DNA from: Segniliparus sp051660745
Lineage (GTDB): Bacteria > Actinomycetota > Actinomycetes > Mycobacteriales > Mycobacteriaceae
Reading direction: 5' to 3'
Length of the DNA: 64,000 nt
Assembly (NCBI RefSeq): GCF_051660745.1
Contig: NZ_JBOFQF010000035.1
Location: forward strand, 62,001-126,000
Part shown: positions 44,465-52,365 of the stretch, piece after piece
Layout: each line of letters begins with the position of its first letter
Position numbering within the stretch: position 1 is the first letter of the stretch
Notes under the pieces: generated by a model
The model's database searches: none
Seen by the model: only the letters and a program-made list of their open reading frames with translations
Told to the model about the DNA's origin: nothing
Made by a program: the position numbers and the translations under genes

Positions 44465-44943
44465 CCCCGCGCGGCCAGCTTCTCCAAGAGCCGGCCGAGC
44501 ACGCATTCGGGCACGAACTCGCCGACCGAGCCGCCATGCCCGGCCACTTCCTTGATCAACGAGCTGGAGATGTACGAGTACTCGGGCGAGGTCGCGACGA
44601 AAAACGTGTCCACCTCGGCGAGGTGGTGGTTCATCTGCGCCATGGCGATCTCGTACTCGAAGTCGATGCTGGTGCGCAGCCCTTTCACAATCGCCCGGAT
44701 GCCGCGCTCTTTCGCTCCGGAGACCAGCAGCCCCTGCCATGATTCGACGTCGACGTGCGGGAAGTCCGCCGTCGCTTTGCGCAGCAGCTCTATCCGCTCG
44801 TCGGTCGAGAAGAGCGTCTGCTTCTTCGGGTTCGTCATCACCACGACGGTCAGCCGGTCGAAATGCTTCGCGGCCCGGCCGATGACATCGAGGTGCCCGA
44901 GCGTGACCGGGTCGAATGTGCCGGGGTAAATCGCATGGCCCAT
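44461..44943 (-). CDS. coaD: Phosphopantetheine adenylyltransferase
   Basis: 160 residues, the family's usual length. Makes dephospho-CoA. Starts AIYPGTFDPVTLGHLDVI (T/HxGH nucleotidylyl-transfer motif) and has the C-terminal YISSSLIKEVA (ISSTxIR-like). ATG 44943. In mycobacteria it neighbours rsmD; here rsmD is at 53.6 kb, with a redox/metal block between. Confidence 0.95.
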   Translation of the reverse strand: MGHAIYPGTFDPVTLGHLDVIGRAAKHFDRLTVVVMTNPKKQTLFSTDERIELLRKATADFPHVDVESWQGLLVSGAKERGIRAIVKGLRTSIDFEYEIAMAQMNHHLAEVDTFFVATSPEYSYISSSLIKEVAGHGGSVGEFVPECVLGRLLEKLAARG

Positions 44944-45034
44944 AGCCGGTCAGCCTAACGCACAGCGCGGCGCGGGCCTCGCGGCGGCGGTCATGTTCTT
45001 CTCCTCGTCGCGCCCAGAGACGGCCTCGGCCCTC

Positions 45035-46234
45035 TCACAAGTCGAGCGTCAGCCGTCCGCCGTCTTTGGACCGCGAGACGCACACCAACATCTGCCCCTG
45101 CTCCCGCTGCAGATCGGTGAGCGTGCTGTCCCGGTGGTCGACCGCGCCGTCGAGCACCCGCTGCGAGCACGTCCCGCAGAACCCTTGCTGGCAGGAGTAG
45201 CCGACGTTCGGCTTGACCCGGCGCAGTGCCGTGAGGACGCTCTCGTCCGCGCCGACCTCGACCACCTCGCCGCTGCGGCCGAGGACCGCCTCGAACGCGG
45301 AGCCGTTCACCACCGGCGGCGGGGAGAACCGCTCGTAGTGCAGCTCGACCGAGGAGTCCGCGCCGACGCCTCGGCGGATCGTCTCGATCATCGGCGGCGG
45401 GCCGCAGACGTAGACGGCGGTGTCCCCGTCCACGCCGTCGAGGAGCTCTTCGGGCGAGGGCAGTCCGTGCTCGGCGTCGGTGCGCACCCGCGCCCGGGGG
45501 CCGAATGCCTCGACCTCGTCCAGGAACGGCAGGCTGTCCTTGTGCCTGCCGGTGTAGAGCATGCTCCACTCCAGGCCGAGGCGGTCCGCGAGCCGCGTCA
45601 TCGGCAAGATCGGGGTGATGCCGATGCCGCCCGCGATGAAGCGCAGCTTCTTCTTCGCCGAGGCCGACCCCGGCAGCGGCATCATGAACGCATTGCGCGG
45701 CTCGCTGATCTCGACGAACTGGCCGACTTCGAGCGCATGCGCCTCGATCGACCCGCCCCCGCCGTCAGCGATCCGCCGGACGCCGATCCGGTACTCCCGC
45801 TCCCGGCGCGGGTCGCCGCACAACGAGTACTGGCGCACCCGGCCAGAAGGAAGATGCAGGTCGATATGCGCGCCCGCGTGCCACGGGGTCAGCTTCGCGT
45901 TGTCCGCCGCCGCGAACGTGAGCTGGCAGACGTTGTCGTCCCGCGCCACGATCTGCCGGTCGATCAGTCGGAGGACCCGGCGCCCGGAGTTCTCCGCGAG
46001 CTCGGGCGCGTCGTCCTGGAAGATGCTGCGCACCAGCGGCGGGGCGAGATAGTCGATCACCGCCCCGATGACGCGCAGCCCCCTGTCGCGGCGGTCTTGC
46101 GTGTACAGCGTGAGCGGCACGTCCCGCGAGCTGGTCTTCAAGATCCCCGATTGGATCAGCGCGTTGCGCACGCGGCGGCGGACCGGGCCGATCTCTTCCA
46201 TACCGATTTCTTTCATAAGACCCTGCTCAGCCAT
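45035..46234 (-). CDS. VanB/phthalate-dioxygenase-reductase-like ferredoxin reductase, copy 1
   Basis: 399 residues. After about 100 N-terminal residues of its own comes an FMN/FAD domain (GRVRQYSLCGDP), an NAD domain (FIAGGIGITPILPM, YVCGPPPMIE), and a C-terminal plant-type [2Fe-2S] domain with YSCQQGFCGTC...MLVCVSRS. It moves electrons from NAD(P)H to a partner oxygenase. The start overlaps the end of the metal-hydrolase-like gene by 8 bases, so the pair works together. The C-terminal half is almost identical to the copy at 47,249-48,430. Confidence 0.88.
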   Translation of the reverse strand: MAEQGLMKEIGMEEIGPVRRRVRNALIQSGILKTSSRDVPLTLYTQDRRDRGLRVIGAVIDYLAPPLVRSIFQDDAPELAENSGRRVLRLIDRQIVARDDNVCQLTFAAADNAKLTPWHAGAHIDLHLPSGRVRQYSLCGDPRREREYRIGVRRIADGGGGSIEAHALEVGQFVEISEPRNAFMMPLPGSASAKKKLRFIAGGIGITPILPMTRLADRLGLEWSMLYTGRHKDSLPFLDEVEAFGPRARVRTDAEHGLPSPEELLDGVDGDTAVYVCGPPPMIETIRRGVGADSSVELHYERFSPPPVVNGSAFEAVLGRSGEVVEVGADESVLTALRRVKPNVGYSCQQGFCGTCSQRVLDGAVDHRDSTLTDLQREQGQMLVCVSRSKDGGRLTLDL

Positions 46235-47141
46235 GGATTTCCCGGGCCGCGGGGGATGTCGCGAGGTACGCGATGGCCTGAGCGGTGTTCCCCTCCGCCT
46301 CCGGCGAGTAGTGCGGCTTGAAGAGGCGCAGCGTCGTGACGAGCAAGAACCTGAGCGTCGGTATCGAGCCCCGCTTGCCCGACTGCCGGACCTTCCGGAT
46401 CAACTGGAAATACCCGAGGTTCGGCAGCGACGGGTCGTTGCGCACAAGGAACTTGGTCCCCCTCGCGACCAGCAGGACGAGGACCACGGTCGCGACGACG
46501 CTCGCCACCATGTGCCGCAGATAGCCCTTGCGGAAATAGCCCGCCACGTTGTAGGCGACGTGGCGATGCTCGACCTCCTCCGCGCCGTGCCAGCGGAAAA
46601 GGTCTTTGATCACCGGGTCCGCGCCCAGCTCGTCCCACTTGTTGTTGAGCACCCAGTTGCCGAGGGCGGCGAAGAAGTGCTCGAGCCCGGCGATGATCTC
46701 GACCGACACCTCGGCCGCGCCGCGCGAGGGGGCGGGGTAGACGGTTTCGAGCCGTTCGCTGATCCGCCCGAAGAACCACTCCACCTGGTCGACGAACGGC
46801 CCCGTGTCGATCCCGTGCCGCAGGAAGAACTCGGGGAGCGCCTTGTCGTGGCTCTTGGCGTGCACCGCCTCCTGCCCCATGAAGCCGATCATCTCCTCGC
46901 GGAGGCGCTCGTCTTTGACATAGCCCATCGCCTCGGTGAAGTTCGTACAGAACCACCGCTCCCCCGTTGGGAGGAGGAGGTTGAGCGAGGAGATGAAGTG
47001 CGAGCCGTACGGGTCGCCCTCGATCCAGCACAACGGCGAGTCCGAGAAGTCGAATTGGACGTCGCGCGCGTGCAGCGCGACCTCTTCGGGAGCGAAATGG
47101 TCCGGGGCGACATCTATAGTCGCGACCTGCTCAGCAGCCAT
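46227..47141 (-). CDS. Metal-dependent hydrolase-like (PF10118-type) protein, copy 1
   Basis: 304 residues. Two metal-ligand clusters, GQEAVHAKSHDK (about 96-107) and RWHGAEEVEHRHVAYNV (about 185-201), plus an intermediate Glu-His (AGLEHFFAAL), resemble a helical diiron site. Hydrophobic stretches near 215-235 suggest membrane contact. Annotated in databases as predicted metal-dependent hydrolase, but pairing with a [2Fe-2S] reductase points to an oxygenase or desaturase-like role (inference). ATG 47141 follows AGGAG. A shared 15-bp motif lies 63 bases upstream. Confidence 0.82.
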   Translation of the reverse strand: MAAEQVATIDVAPDHFAPEEVALHARDVQFDFSDSPLCWIEGDPYGSHFISSLNLLLPTGERWFCTNFTEAMGYVKDERLREEMIGFMGQEAVHAKSHDKALPEFFLRHGIDTGPFVDQVEWFFGRISERLETVYPAPSRGAAEVSVEIIAGLEHFFAALGNWVLNNKWDELGADPVIKDLFRWHGAEEVEHRHVAYNVAGYFRKGYLRHMVASVVATVVLVLLVARGTKFLVRNDPSLPNLGYFQLIRKVRQSGKRGSIPTLRFLLVTTLRLFKPHYSPEAEGNTAQAIAYLATSPAAREIHG

Positions 47142-47203
47142 GCTCTGTCTCCTCACAGCGTTCTCGAAGCTTCAGTTCGACTATATGGCGTAGCTCATAT
47201 CTT

Positions 47204-47218
47204 GCATACGTGATATTC
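47204..47218. promoter_or_regulatory. 15-bp shared dyad motif, copy 2
   Basis: GCATACGTGATATTC, 63 bases upstream of the start of the first hydrolase/reductase pair; the copy before the NTF2-like gene is at the same distance. Confidence 0.4.
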
Positions 47219-47248
47219 CAGCAATTGCCCTCGGTTGTGTGATGTGTG

Positions 47249-48430
47249 TCATAGGTCGAACGTCAGCCGTCCGCCGTCTTTGGACCGCGAGACGCACACC
47301 AGCATCTGCCCCTGCTCCCGCTGCAGATCGGTGAGCGTGCTGTCCCGGTGGTCGACCGCGCCGTCGAGCACCCGCTGCACGCATGTCCCGCAGAACCCTT
47401 GCTGGCAGGAGTAGCCGACGTTCGGCTTGACCCGGCGGATCGCGGCGAGGGCGCTCTCGTCCGCGCCGACCTCGACCACCTCGCCGCTGCGGCCGAGGAC
47501 CGCCTCGAACGCCACGCCGTTCACCACCGGCGGCGGGGAGAACCGCTCGAAGTGCAACTCCACCTCATGGCCGATGCCCCGCCGGATCGTCTCGATCATC
47601 GGCGGCGGGCCGCACGCGTAGACGGCGGTGTCCCCGTCCACGCCGTCGAGCAAGTCGGCGGGCGAGGGCAGCCCGTGCTCGTCGTCGGTGCGCACCCGCG
47701 CGCGCGGGCCGAAAGCCGCCACCTCGTCCAGGAACGGCAGGCTCGACGGATGCCTGCCGGTGTAGAGCATGCTCCAGTCGAGACAGAGCCGGTCCGCGAG
47801 CCGCGCCATCGGCAGGATCGGGGTGATGCCGATGCCGCCCGCGACGAAGCGCAGCTTCTTCTTCGCCGAGGCCGACCCCGGCAGCGGCATCATGAACGCG
47901 TTGCGCGGCTGGCTGATCTCGACGAGGTCGCCGACGCGCAGGGTGTGCGCCTCGACCGACCCGCCCCCGCCGTCCGGGATCCGACGGACCGCGATCCGGT
48001 ACTCCCGCTCCCGGCGGGGGTCGCCGCACAACGAGTACTGGCGCACCCGGCCCGAGGGCAGGAAGATGTCGATATGCGCGCCCGCGTGCCAGGGCCGCAG
48101 CTTGGTCCCGTCCGGGGCCGCCAACGTGAGCTGGCAGACGTTGTCGTCCTCCGCGACGATCCGCCGGTCGACGACCAGCATCGCCTTGCGGTTCGGCGTC
48201 GCGACGAGCGCGAGGAGCTCCTCGTCCGCGTGCCCGAGGAGGGCCAGGGGCGCGATGTAGTCGAGCGCGCCGCCGATGAGGCGCATGAGCAGGTCCTTGC
48301 GCTCCGTCCCGTACAGGCCGACCGGGACGTCCTGGGCATGGGCCTTCAGCACGCCCGCCTTGATCAACGACTCGCGCACCGCTTTTCGAACCGGCCCGAC
48401 CTGCCCGGGCGCGTGGCCTGCCTCAACCAT
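47249..48430 (-). CDS. VanB/phthalate-dioxygenase-reductase-like ferredoxin reductase, copy 2
   Basis: 393 residues with the same domain order as copy 1: flavin domain (GRVRQYSLCGDP), NAD domain (FVAGGIGITPILPM, YACGPPPMIE), and C-terminal [2Fe-2S] (YSCQQGFCGTC...MLVCVSRS). The N-terminal about 100 residues differ strongly from copy 1, while the last about 250 are nearly the same at DNA level. The start overlaps the end of the second hydrolase-like gene by 8 bases, repeating the module design. Confidence 0.88.
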   Translation of the reverse strand: MVEAGHAPGQVGPVRKAVRESLIKAGVLKAHAQDVPVGLYGTERKDLLMRLIGGALDYIAPLALLGHADEELLALVATPNRKAMLVVDRRIVAEDDNVCQLTLAAPDGTKLRPWHAGAHIDIFLPSGRVRQYSLCGDPRREREYRIAVRRIPDGGGGSVEAHTLRVGDLVEISQPRNAFMMPLPGSASAKKKLRFVAGGIGITPILPMARLADRLCLDWSMLYTGRHPSSLPFLDEVAAFGPRARVRTDDEHGLPSPADLLDGVDGDTAVYACGPPPMIETIRRGIGHEVELHFERFSPPPVVNGVAFEAVLGRSGEVVEVGADESALAAIRRVKPNVGYSCQQGFCGTCVQRVLDGAVDHRDSTLTDLQREQGQMLVCVSRSKDGGRLTFDL

Positions 48431-49337
48431 GCGACACCCGGGCCGCAGGAGAAACGGCGAGGTAGGCGACGGCTTGCGCGGTGTTGCCCTCCGTGTCCGT
48501 GGTGTAGTGCCACCGCAGCAGCCGGAAGGCCGAGCGCAGCAGGAAGCCCACCCGGGGGATCGAGCCGCCCCGCCACGAGTCCCGCAGCCGCCAGAACAAT
48601 CGGCAGTACCCGAGGTTGGGCAACGCCGGATCGTTGTGGACCAGGAATTTCGTCCCGCGCAGGATGATGGTCAAGAAGCCGACGCTCGCGATGACGCTCA
48701 TATACGCGCGCTGGAAGTACCCCATGCCGAGGTAGGTGGCGAGATTGTGCGCGACGTGACGGTGCTCGACCTCCTCCGCGCCATGCCAGCGGAACAGGTC
48801 GGCCATCGCCGGGTCCACGTCGAGCTCGTTCCACTGGTTGTTGAGCACCCAGTCGCCGAGCACCGCTGTGAAATGCTCGATCGAGGCGACCAGCGCGGTG
48901 GCGGCCTGCACCGCCTTGGCCCTGCGGCCGGGGTCGGCCTGGTCGATCCGTTCCGAGAGCCGCTGCGCCACCCACTCCACCTGGTGGAGGAAGGGCGCGC
49001 AGTCGACGCCGTGGCGGGCCAGGAACTGGACCACCGCCTTGTCGTGGCTTTTGGCGTGCACCGCCTCCTGGCCCATGAAGCCGATCGCCTCCTCGCGGAT
49101 GCGCTCGTCTTTCACGTACTCCAAGGCGTCGGTGAAGACTTTGCAGAACCAGCGCTCGCCGGTGGGCAGGAAGAGGTTCAGCGCGGTGATGAAATGCGAG
49201 CCGTACGGATCGCCCTCGATCCAGCTGAGCCGCGCCTTGCTGAAGTCGAAATGCACATCGCGCGCGTGCAGCGCGATCTCTTCGGGCGCGAACGCGTCCG
49301 GAGCGCCCCCCGCTGCCGCGAACGGCTCGACAGCCAT
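48423..49337 (-). CDS. Metal-dependent hydrolase-like (PF10118-type) protein, copy 2
   Basis: 304 residues; paralogue of 46,227-47,141 with all presumed metal ligands kept (GQEAVHAKSHDK, SIEHFTAVL, RWHGAEEVEHRHVAHNL) but clearly more diverged than the reductases. ATG 49337 behind AAGGAGAA. Forms the upstream member of the second two-gene module. Divergent from the mmpS-like gene across 175 bases rich in GC hairpins. Confidence 0.82.
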   Translation of the reverse strand: MAVEPFAAAGGAPDAFAPEEIALHARDVHFDFSKARLSWIEGDPYGSHFITALNLFLPTGERWFCKVFTDALEYVKDERIREEAIGFMGQEAVHAKSHDKAVVQFLARHGVDCAPFLHQVEWVAQRLSERIDQADPGRRAKAVQAATALVASIEHFTAVLGDWVLNNQWNELDVDPAMADLFRWHGAEEVEHRHVAHNLATYLGMGYFQRAYMSVIASVGFLTIILRGTKFLVHNDPALPNLGYCRLFWRLRDSWRGGSIPRVGFLLRSAFRLLRWHYTTDTEGNTAQAVAYLAVSPAARVSHG

Positions 49338-49400
49338 GGTCTTCTCCTTCGCACGCTCACCGGTTCTAGATCCGAGTATACGCCCGCGCGGGCCCCGCCC

Positions 49401-49442
49401 GGCGGCGCTCCAACGCCGCCCCGCCCCGCTGCGCGGCGGGGC
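49401..49442. other. Two tandem GC hairpins in a divergent promoter region
   Basis: GGCGGCG/CGCCGCC (49,401-49,420, 6-base loop) and GCCCCGC/GCGGGGC (49,423-49,442, 6-base loop), both perfect 7-bp stems. They lie between divergent starts, so they are not simple terminators; 5'-leader structure is possible. A TAGGAT box follows at about 49,443. Confidence 0.45.
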
Positions 49443-49512
49443 TAGGATGAGGCGACCGCCACAGCGGAACGACCCCGGAGACGCCCGAATCGCGCGGCGC
49501 CTGAATTGAGAG

Positions 49513-50133
49513 GTGCTCGACTTGAGAGGTGCGAAACTGCCGATCATCTTCGTCGTGGCGGTGGTCGGCGCCCTTGTCGCCGGAGCGCTCGGGCTCGTGG
49601 TCCTCGCGGGCCTGCCGGACCGGGGCGGCGCCGAGCGGTCGGGCCAGGCCGCGCACGCCGCCCGGAAGCCGACTGGTTCGAGCATCACGGCCTCGTCCCC
49701 CCGCCCGCTGCCCAGCGCCGACAGCCCGAGTCCCGACTCCCCCTGGCCGAGCGCTTCGACCTCGGCGCGGCAACCCTCCGCGACCAGCTCCTCCCCCACG
49801 ACCTCGACGCGGCGGCCCTCCGCCACCACGTCGGCCCCGGCCGTGCGAGGCACGCCGATGACTGTCTCGTACTCGGTCACCGGTCCCGCCTCGGCGACAG
49901 TCTTGACGTATTGGCGGGCCGACCACGACATCGCGTCCGAGCATGGGACCGCGTTGCCCTGGTCCCGCACGGTCACCCTGGTCGACCAGGGCCTCATCCG
50001 GCTCAGCGCCCAGGTCGACCACGGCGCCGTGCATTGCGCGATCGCCGTGGACGGGCAAGTCGTCGCCGAAGCGTCCGCGGACTTCTTCGTGAGCTGCGAA
50101 GCCCGTCCTGCCCCCGCCTCGCACGACCGTTAG
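49513..50133 (+). CDS. MmpS-family membrane protein
   Basis: 206 residues. N-terminal membrane helix (about 10-34), a long Ser/Pro/Thr-rich linker (about 45-115) and the MmpS C-terminal domain (MTVSYSVTGPASATVLTYWRAD...ALPWSRTVTL...VHCAIAVDGQVV...SCEA). MmpS proteins partner MmpL lipid/siderophore exporters; no mmpL is in the window. The start may be GTG 49513 or TTG 49522; the latter has GAGAGG at better spacing. The bases TTGAGAGGTGC occur twice around the start. Confidence 0.75.
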   Translation: MLDLRGAKLPIIFVVAVVGALVAGALGLVVLAGLPDRGGAERSGQAAHAARKPTGSSITASSPRPLPSADSPSPDSPWPSASTSARQPSATSSSPTTSTRRPSATTSAPAVRGTPMTVSYSVTGPASATVLTYWRADHDIASEHGTALPWSRTVTLVDQGLIRLSAQVDHGAVHCAIAVDGQVVAEASADFFVSCEARPAPASHDR

Positions 50134-50367
50134 GCGCCAGTTCCGGGCGGCGAGCCGCGCGTGCGCATCGTCGCGACCCGTCGTTTCACGTGAATCGCGA
50201 ACCTCGCCGCGAGCCAGATTCTCCCAGCGTTTTCCCAGCCCCGAGCGCTTGCACCGGGACGGCGCCAGCATTAGCATTCGTGGGGAAGAGCGTTGCCGAA
50301 CAGTGCTGAACAGGGGGACTTGGACCGCCCGGCAGCGGCAACGGGGCGAGAAAGGATCTCAGCAACC

Positions 50368-50721
50368 ATGCACATGTCTGCCTTGGCCAAGACAGTCCTC
50401 ATCGGAGCGGCAGCGCTCCCCCTCGCGTTGCCCGCGAGCTTCGCCTCCGCGGCCCCCGTGACTGTCGCGTACCAAGTCGTCGGTTCCGGCAAGGCCACCG
50501 AGCTCGTCTACTGGGACGAGACCGGGACCAAGCAGACCGAGACCAACGTGCCCCTGCCGTGGAGCAAGACGGTGGCGATCCCCAAGACCATCCCCATCCA
50601 CCTGAACGTGGTCGTCCCGAACGGCGAGGTCACCTGCAAGATCGCCGTGGACGGCAAGCCCACGTCGGAGATCAAGGGCAAATACTCCGCGCGCTGCAGC
50701 ACGGACATCACCGGGTCCTGA
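50368..50721 (+). CDS. Secreted MmpS-like protein
   Basis: 117 residues. A signal peptide (about 1-28, ...ASFASAAP) replaces the membrane anchor. The mature part is a bare MmpS domain: VTVAYQVVGSGKATELVYWDETG, VPLPWSKTVAIPK, VTCKIAVDGKPTSEIKGKYSARC. ATG 50368 follows AAAGGA. The preceding 230 bases hold a TTCACGTGAA palindrome at 50,185-50,194 but no gene. Tandem with the longer MmpS-like gene, from which it may have arisen; role unknown. Confidence 0.75.
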   Translation: MHMSALAKTVLIGAAALPLALPASFASAAPVTVAYQVVGSGKATELVYWDETGTKQTETNVPLPWSKTVAIPKTIPIHLNVVVPNGEVTCKIAVDGKPTSEIKGKYSARCSTDITGS

Positions 50722-50740
50722 GCTTCGGTTCGAGCCGTTC

Positions 50741-50757
50741 ATACCCTCCTGGGGTAT
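50741..50757. promoter_or_regulatory. Probable CsoR operator
   Basis: ATACCCTCCTGGGGTAT, half-sites ATACCC and GGGTAT, as in known copper-responsive CsoR sites. It lies 10 bases before the csoR start, so csoR-copZ should be autorepressed and released by Cu(I). Confidence 0.75.
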
Positions 50758-50766
50758 CATCGCAGG

Positions 50767-51132
50767 ATGAGCGAGAACAGCGCCGTCGAAAACATGCTCG
50801 GCCCGGCCCCCGTGAAGGCCGACGTGGAATGCTGCCACAAAGCCGAGCACGGCGCGCACGGCTACAACGAGAACAAGGACAGCCACCTTCGCAGGCTGCG
50901 CCGGATCGAGGGGCAAGTCCGGGGCCTCGCCCGGATGATCGAGCAGGACGATTACTGTATCGACGTGCTCACCCAGGTTTCGGCGACGACTCGGGCGCTG
51001 CAATCCATGGCGCTTGGCTTGCTCGACGAGCACCTGAAAGGGTGCGTCGCCTCGGCGATCCACCACGGCGACGACCCCGAGGCGAAAATCGCCGAGGCTT
51101 CGGCCGCTATCGCCCGACTCGTCCGATCCTGA
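50767..51132 (+). CDS. csoR: Copper-sensing repressor CsoR
   Basis: 121 residues. All-helical CsoR/RcnR family with the Cu(I) triad in Cys-x24-His-x3-Cys spacing: DYCIDVL ... DEHLKGC. The DNA-contact region is SHLRRLRRIEGQVRGLARM. An N-terminal extension of about 35 residues contains CCHKAEHGAHG, extra potential metal ligands not usual in CsoR. Followed after 8 bases by copZ. Confidence 0.93.
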   Translation: MSENSAVENMLGPAPVKADVECCHKAEHGAHGYNENKDSHLRRLRRIEGQVRGLARMIEQDDYCIDVLTQVSATTRALQSMALGLLDEHLKGCVASAIHHGDDPEAKIAEASAAIARLVRS

Positions 51133-51140
51133 GGAGACCC

Positions 51141-51344
51141 ATGACCAGCCAGAGCTACCATGTCGTCGGCATGACCTGCGGGCATTGCGCGAGCGCGGTC
51201 CGCGAGGGCCTCGCTTCGCTCACGGGAGTCTCCGACGTGGCCGTCAATCTCGAAACCGGCGAGGTGCGCGTCGCCTCCGCCGCGCCGCTCGACGACGCGC
51301 GCGTGCGAGAAGCCGTCGCCGAGGCGGGCTACGAGCTCGCCTAG
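51141..51344 (+). CDS. copZ: Copper chaperone (heavy-metal-associated domain)
   Basis: 67 residues, a single HMA domain with metal site GMTCGHCASAV and the beta-alpha-beta-beta-alpha-beta pattern (VSDVAVNLETGEVRVAS). ATG 51141 with GAGGAGA upstream. Carries Cu(I) in the cytoplasm; the CopA ATPase that usually follows is absent here. Its TAG overlaps the stop of the converging nitronate monooxygenase gene in a CTAG. Confidence 0.92.
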   Translation: MTSQSYHVVGMTCGHCASAVREGLASLTGVSDVAVNLETGEVRVASAAPLDDARVREAVAEAGYELA

Positions 51345-52333
51345 AGCGCGGGCGCCGCGCCTCCCCCTCGGCGAGCTGGAATTCGGGCGAGCGCCCGGTC
51401 CGCCTCGTCGAGGAGCCTGCGCACGATCCCGGCGGCGGGAAGGATGTCGGCGACGAGCCCGACCCCTTCGCCGATATGGACTGTCGCCATGCGGAAATCG
51501 CCGCCCGCGACCGCCGAGGCGAAAGCCTCCCGCAGCTCGGGCAGCCGTTCCGCGAGCTCGTCCTCGTGCCCGTGCCACTGGTCGATGAACGCATTGCGCA
51601 GCACCCTGCCGGTGAACTCCCCCGGCCAGGACAGGTCCCTTGCCACGTCGTACACCCGGGTGCGCACGGTGTCGTCGCCACCCGCCGCCACAACGAGCCG
51701 TCGGGCCGCGTCGGACAAAAGGGACTCCTCGCTCGCCACGAACCTGCTGCCCACCACGGCGCCTTCGGCCCCGAGGGCGAGGGCGGCCGCAAGCCCCCTC
51801 CCGTCGACCACGCCGCCCGCCGCGAGCACCGGCACACCCGTCTTCGCGGCGAGGTCGACGACTTCGGGGAGGAGCGAGAACGTGGACCGCTCGTTCCCGC
51901 CGTGCCCGCCCGCCTCGGTTCCCTGCGCCACCAGCACGTCGGCCCCAGCCGCCAAGGCCTCCGCCGCGCCGCGGATGTTTTGGACCTGGACCACGAGCTT
52001 GGCCCCGGCGCGGCGGATCTCGGCGGCGTAGGGCTCCGGATCGCCGAAGGAGAGCCACACCGCGACCGGCCTTCGGCGCAGCGCCGCATCGAGGAGCTCG
52101 CGGTTCTGCGCGAGCGTCCACGTGATGAAGCCGACCCCGATCTGCGCGTCGCCCGCCAGCGCGAACTCGCGGTCCAGGCCCGCCGCCCCGCCGTATCCGG
52201 CTCCGATGAAGCCGAGTGCCCCCGCGGCCGAGACCGCGCCTGCTAGCCGCCCGCCCGCCACGCCGCCCATTGGGGCGAGGACCAGGGGATGCTCGATCCC
52301 GAACATCTCGGTCAGCTTGGTCGAGTAGGCCAC
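51341..52333 (-). CDS. Nitronate monooxygenase
   Basis: 330 residues, FMN-dependent TIM-barrel of the 2-nitropropane-dioxygenase family. IEHPLVLAPMGGVAGGRLAGAVS at the N-terminus, FMN-binding VAQGTEAGGHGGNERS, and AAGGVVDGRGLAAALALGAEGAVVGSRF. Detoxifies alkyl nitronates such as propionate 3-nitronate. GTG 52333 behind AAGGAG. 32 bases downstream of the AurF-like gene and probably co-transcribed. Confidence 0.9.
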   Translation of the reverse strand: MAYSTKLTEMFGIEHPLVLAPMGGVAGGRLAGAVSAAGALGFIGAGYGGAAGLDREFALAGDAQIGVGFITWTLAQNRELLDAALRRRPVAVWLSFGDPEPYAAEIRRAGAKLVVQVQNIRGAAEALAAGADVLVAQGTEAGGHGGNERSTFSLLPEVVDLAAKTGVPVLAAGGVVDGRGLAAALALGAEGAVVGSRFVASEESLLSDAARRLVVAAGGDDTVRTRVYDVARDLSWPGEFTGRVLRNAFIDQWHGHEDELAERLPELREAFASAVAGGDFRMATVHIGEGVGLVADILPAAGIVRRLLDEADRALARIPARRGGGAAPAL

Positions 52334-52365
52334 GCGCGCTCCTTACGTCCGCGCCAGCCTAGCGG

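Noticed and set aside
42086..44740. Long minus-strand frame running from the XRE regulator through the MFS pump region
   Set aside because: Only its last about 290 codons form the real regulator; the upstream part is antisense to the MFS gene. Start moved to ATG 42958.
50185..50194. TTCACGTGAA palindrome before the secreted MmpS-like gene
   Set aside because: Ten-base palindromes occur by chance; no second site or regulator nearby, so not listed as an operator.
44461..51344. Convergent gene pairs sharing a CTAG (coaD/MFS and copZ/nitronate monooxygenase)
   Set aside because: TAG stops on both strands overlap by chance in compact genomes; two cases in 64 kb are not enough to suggest function.
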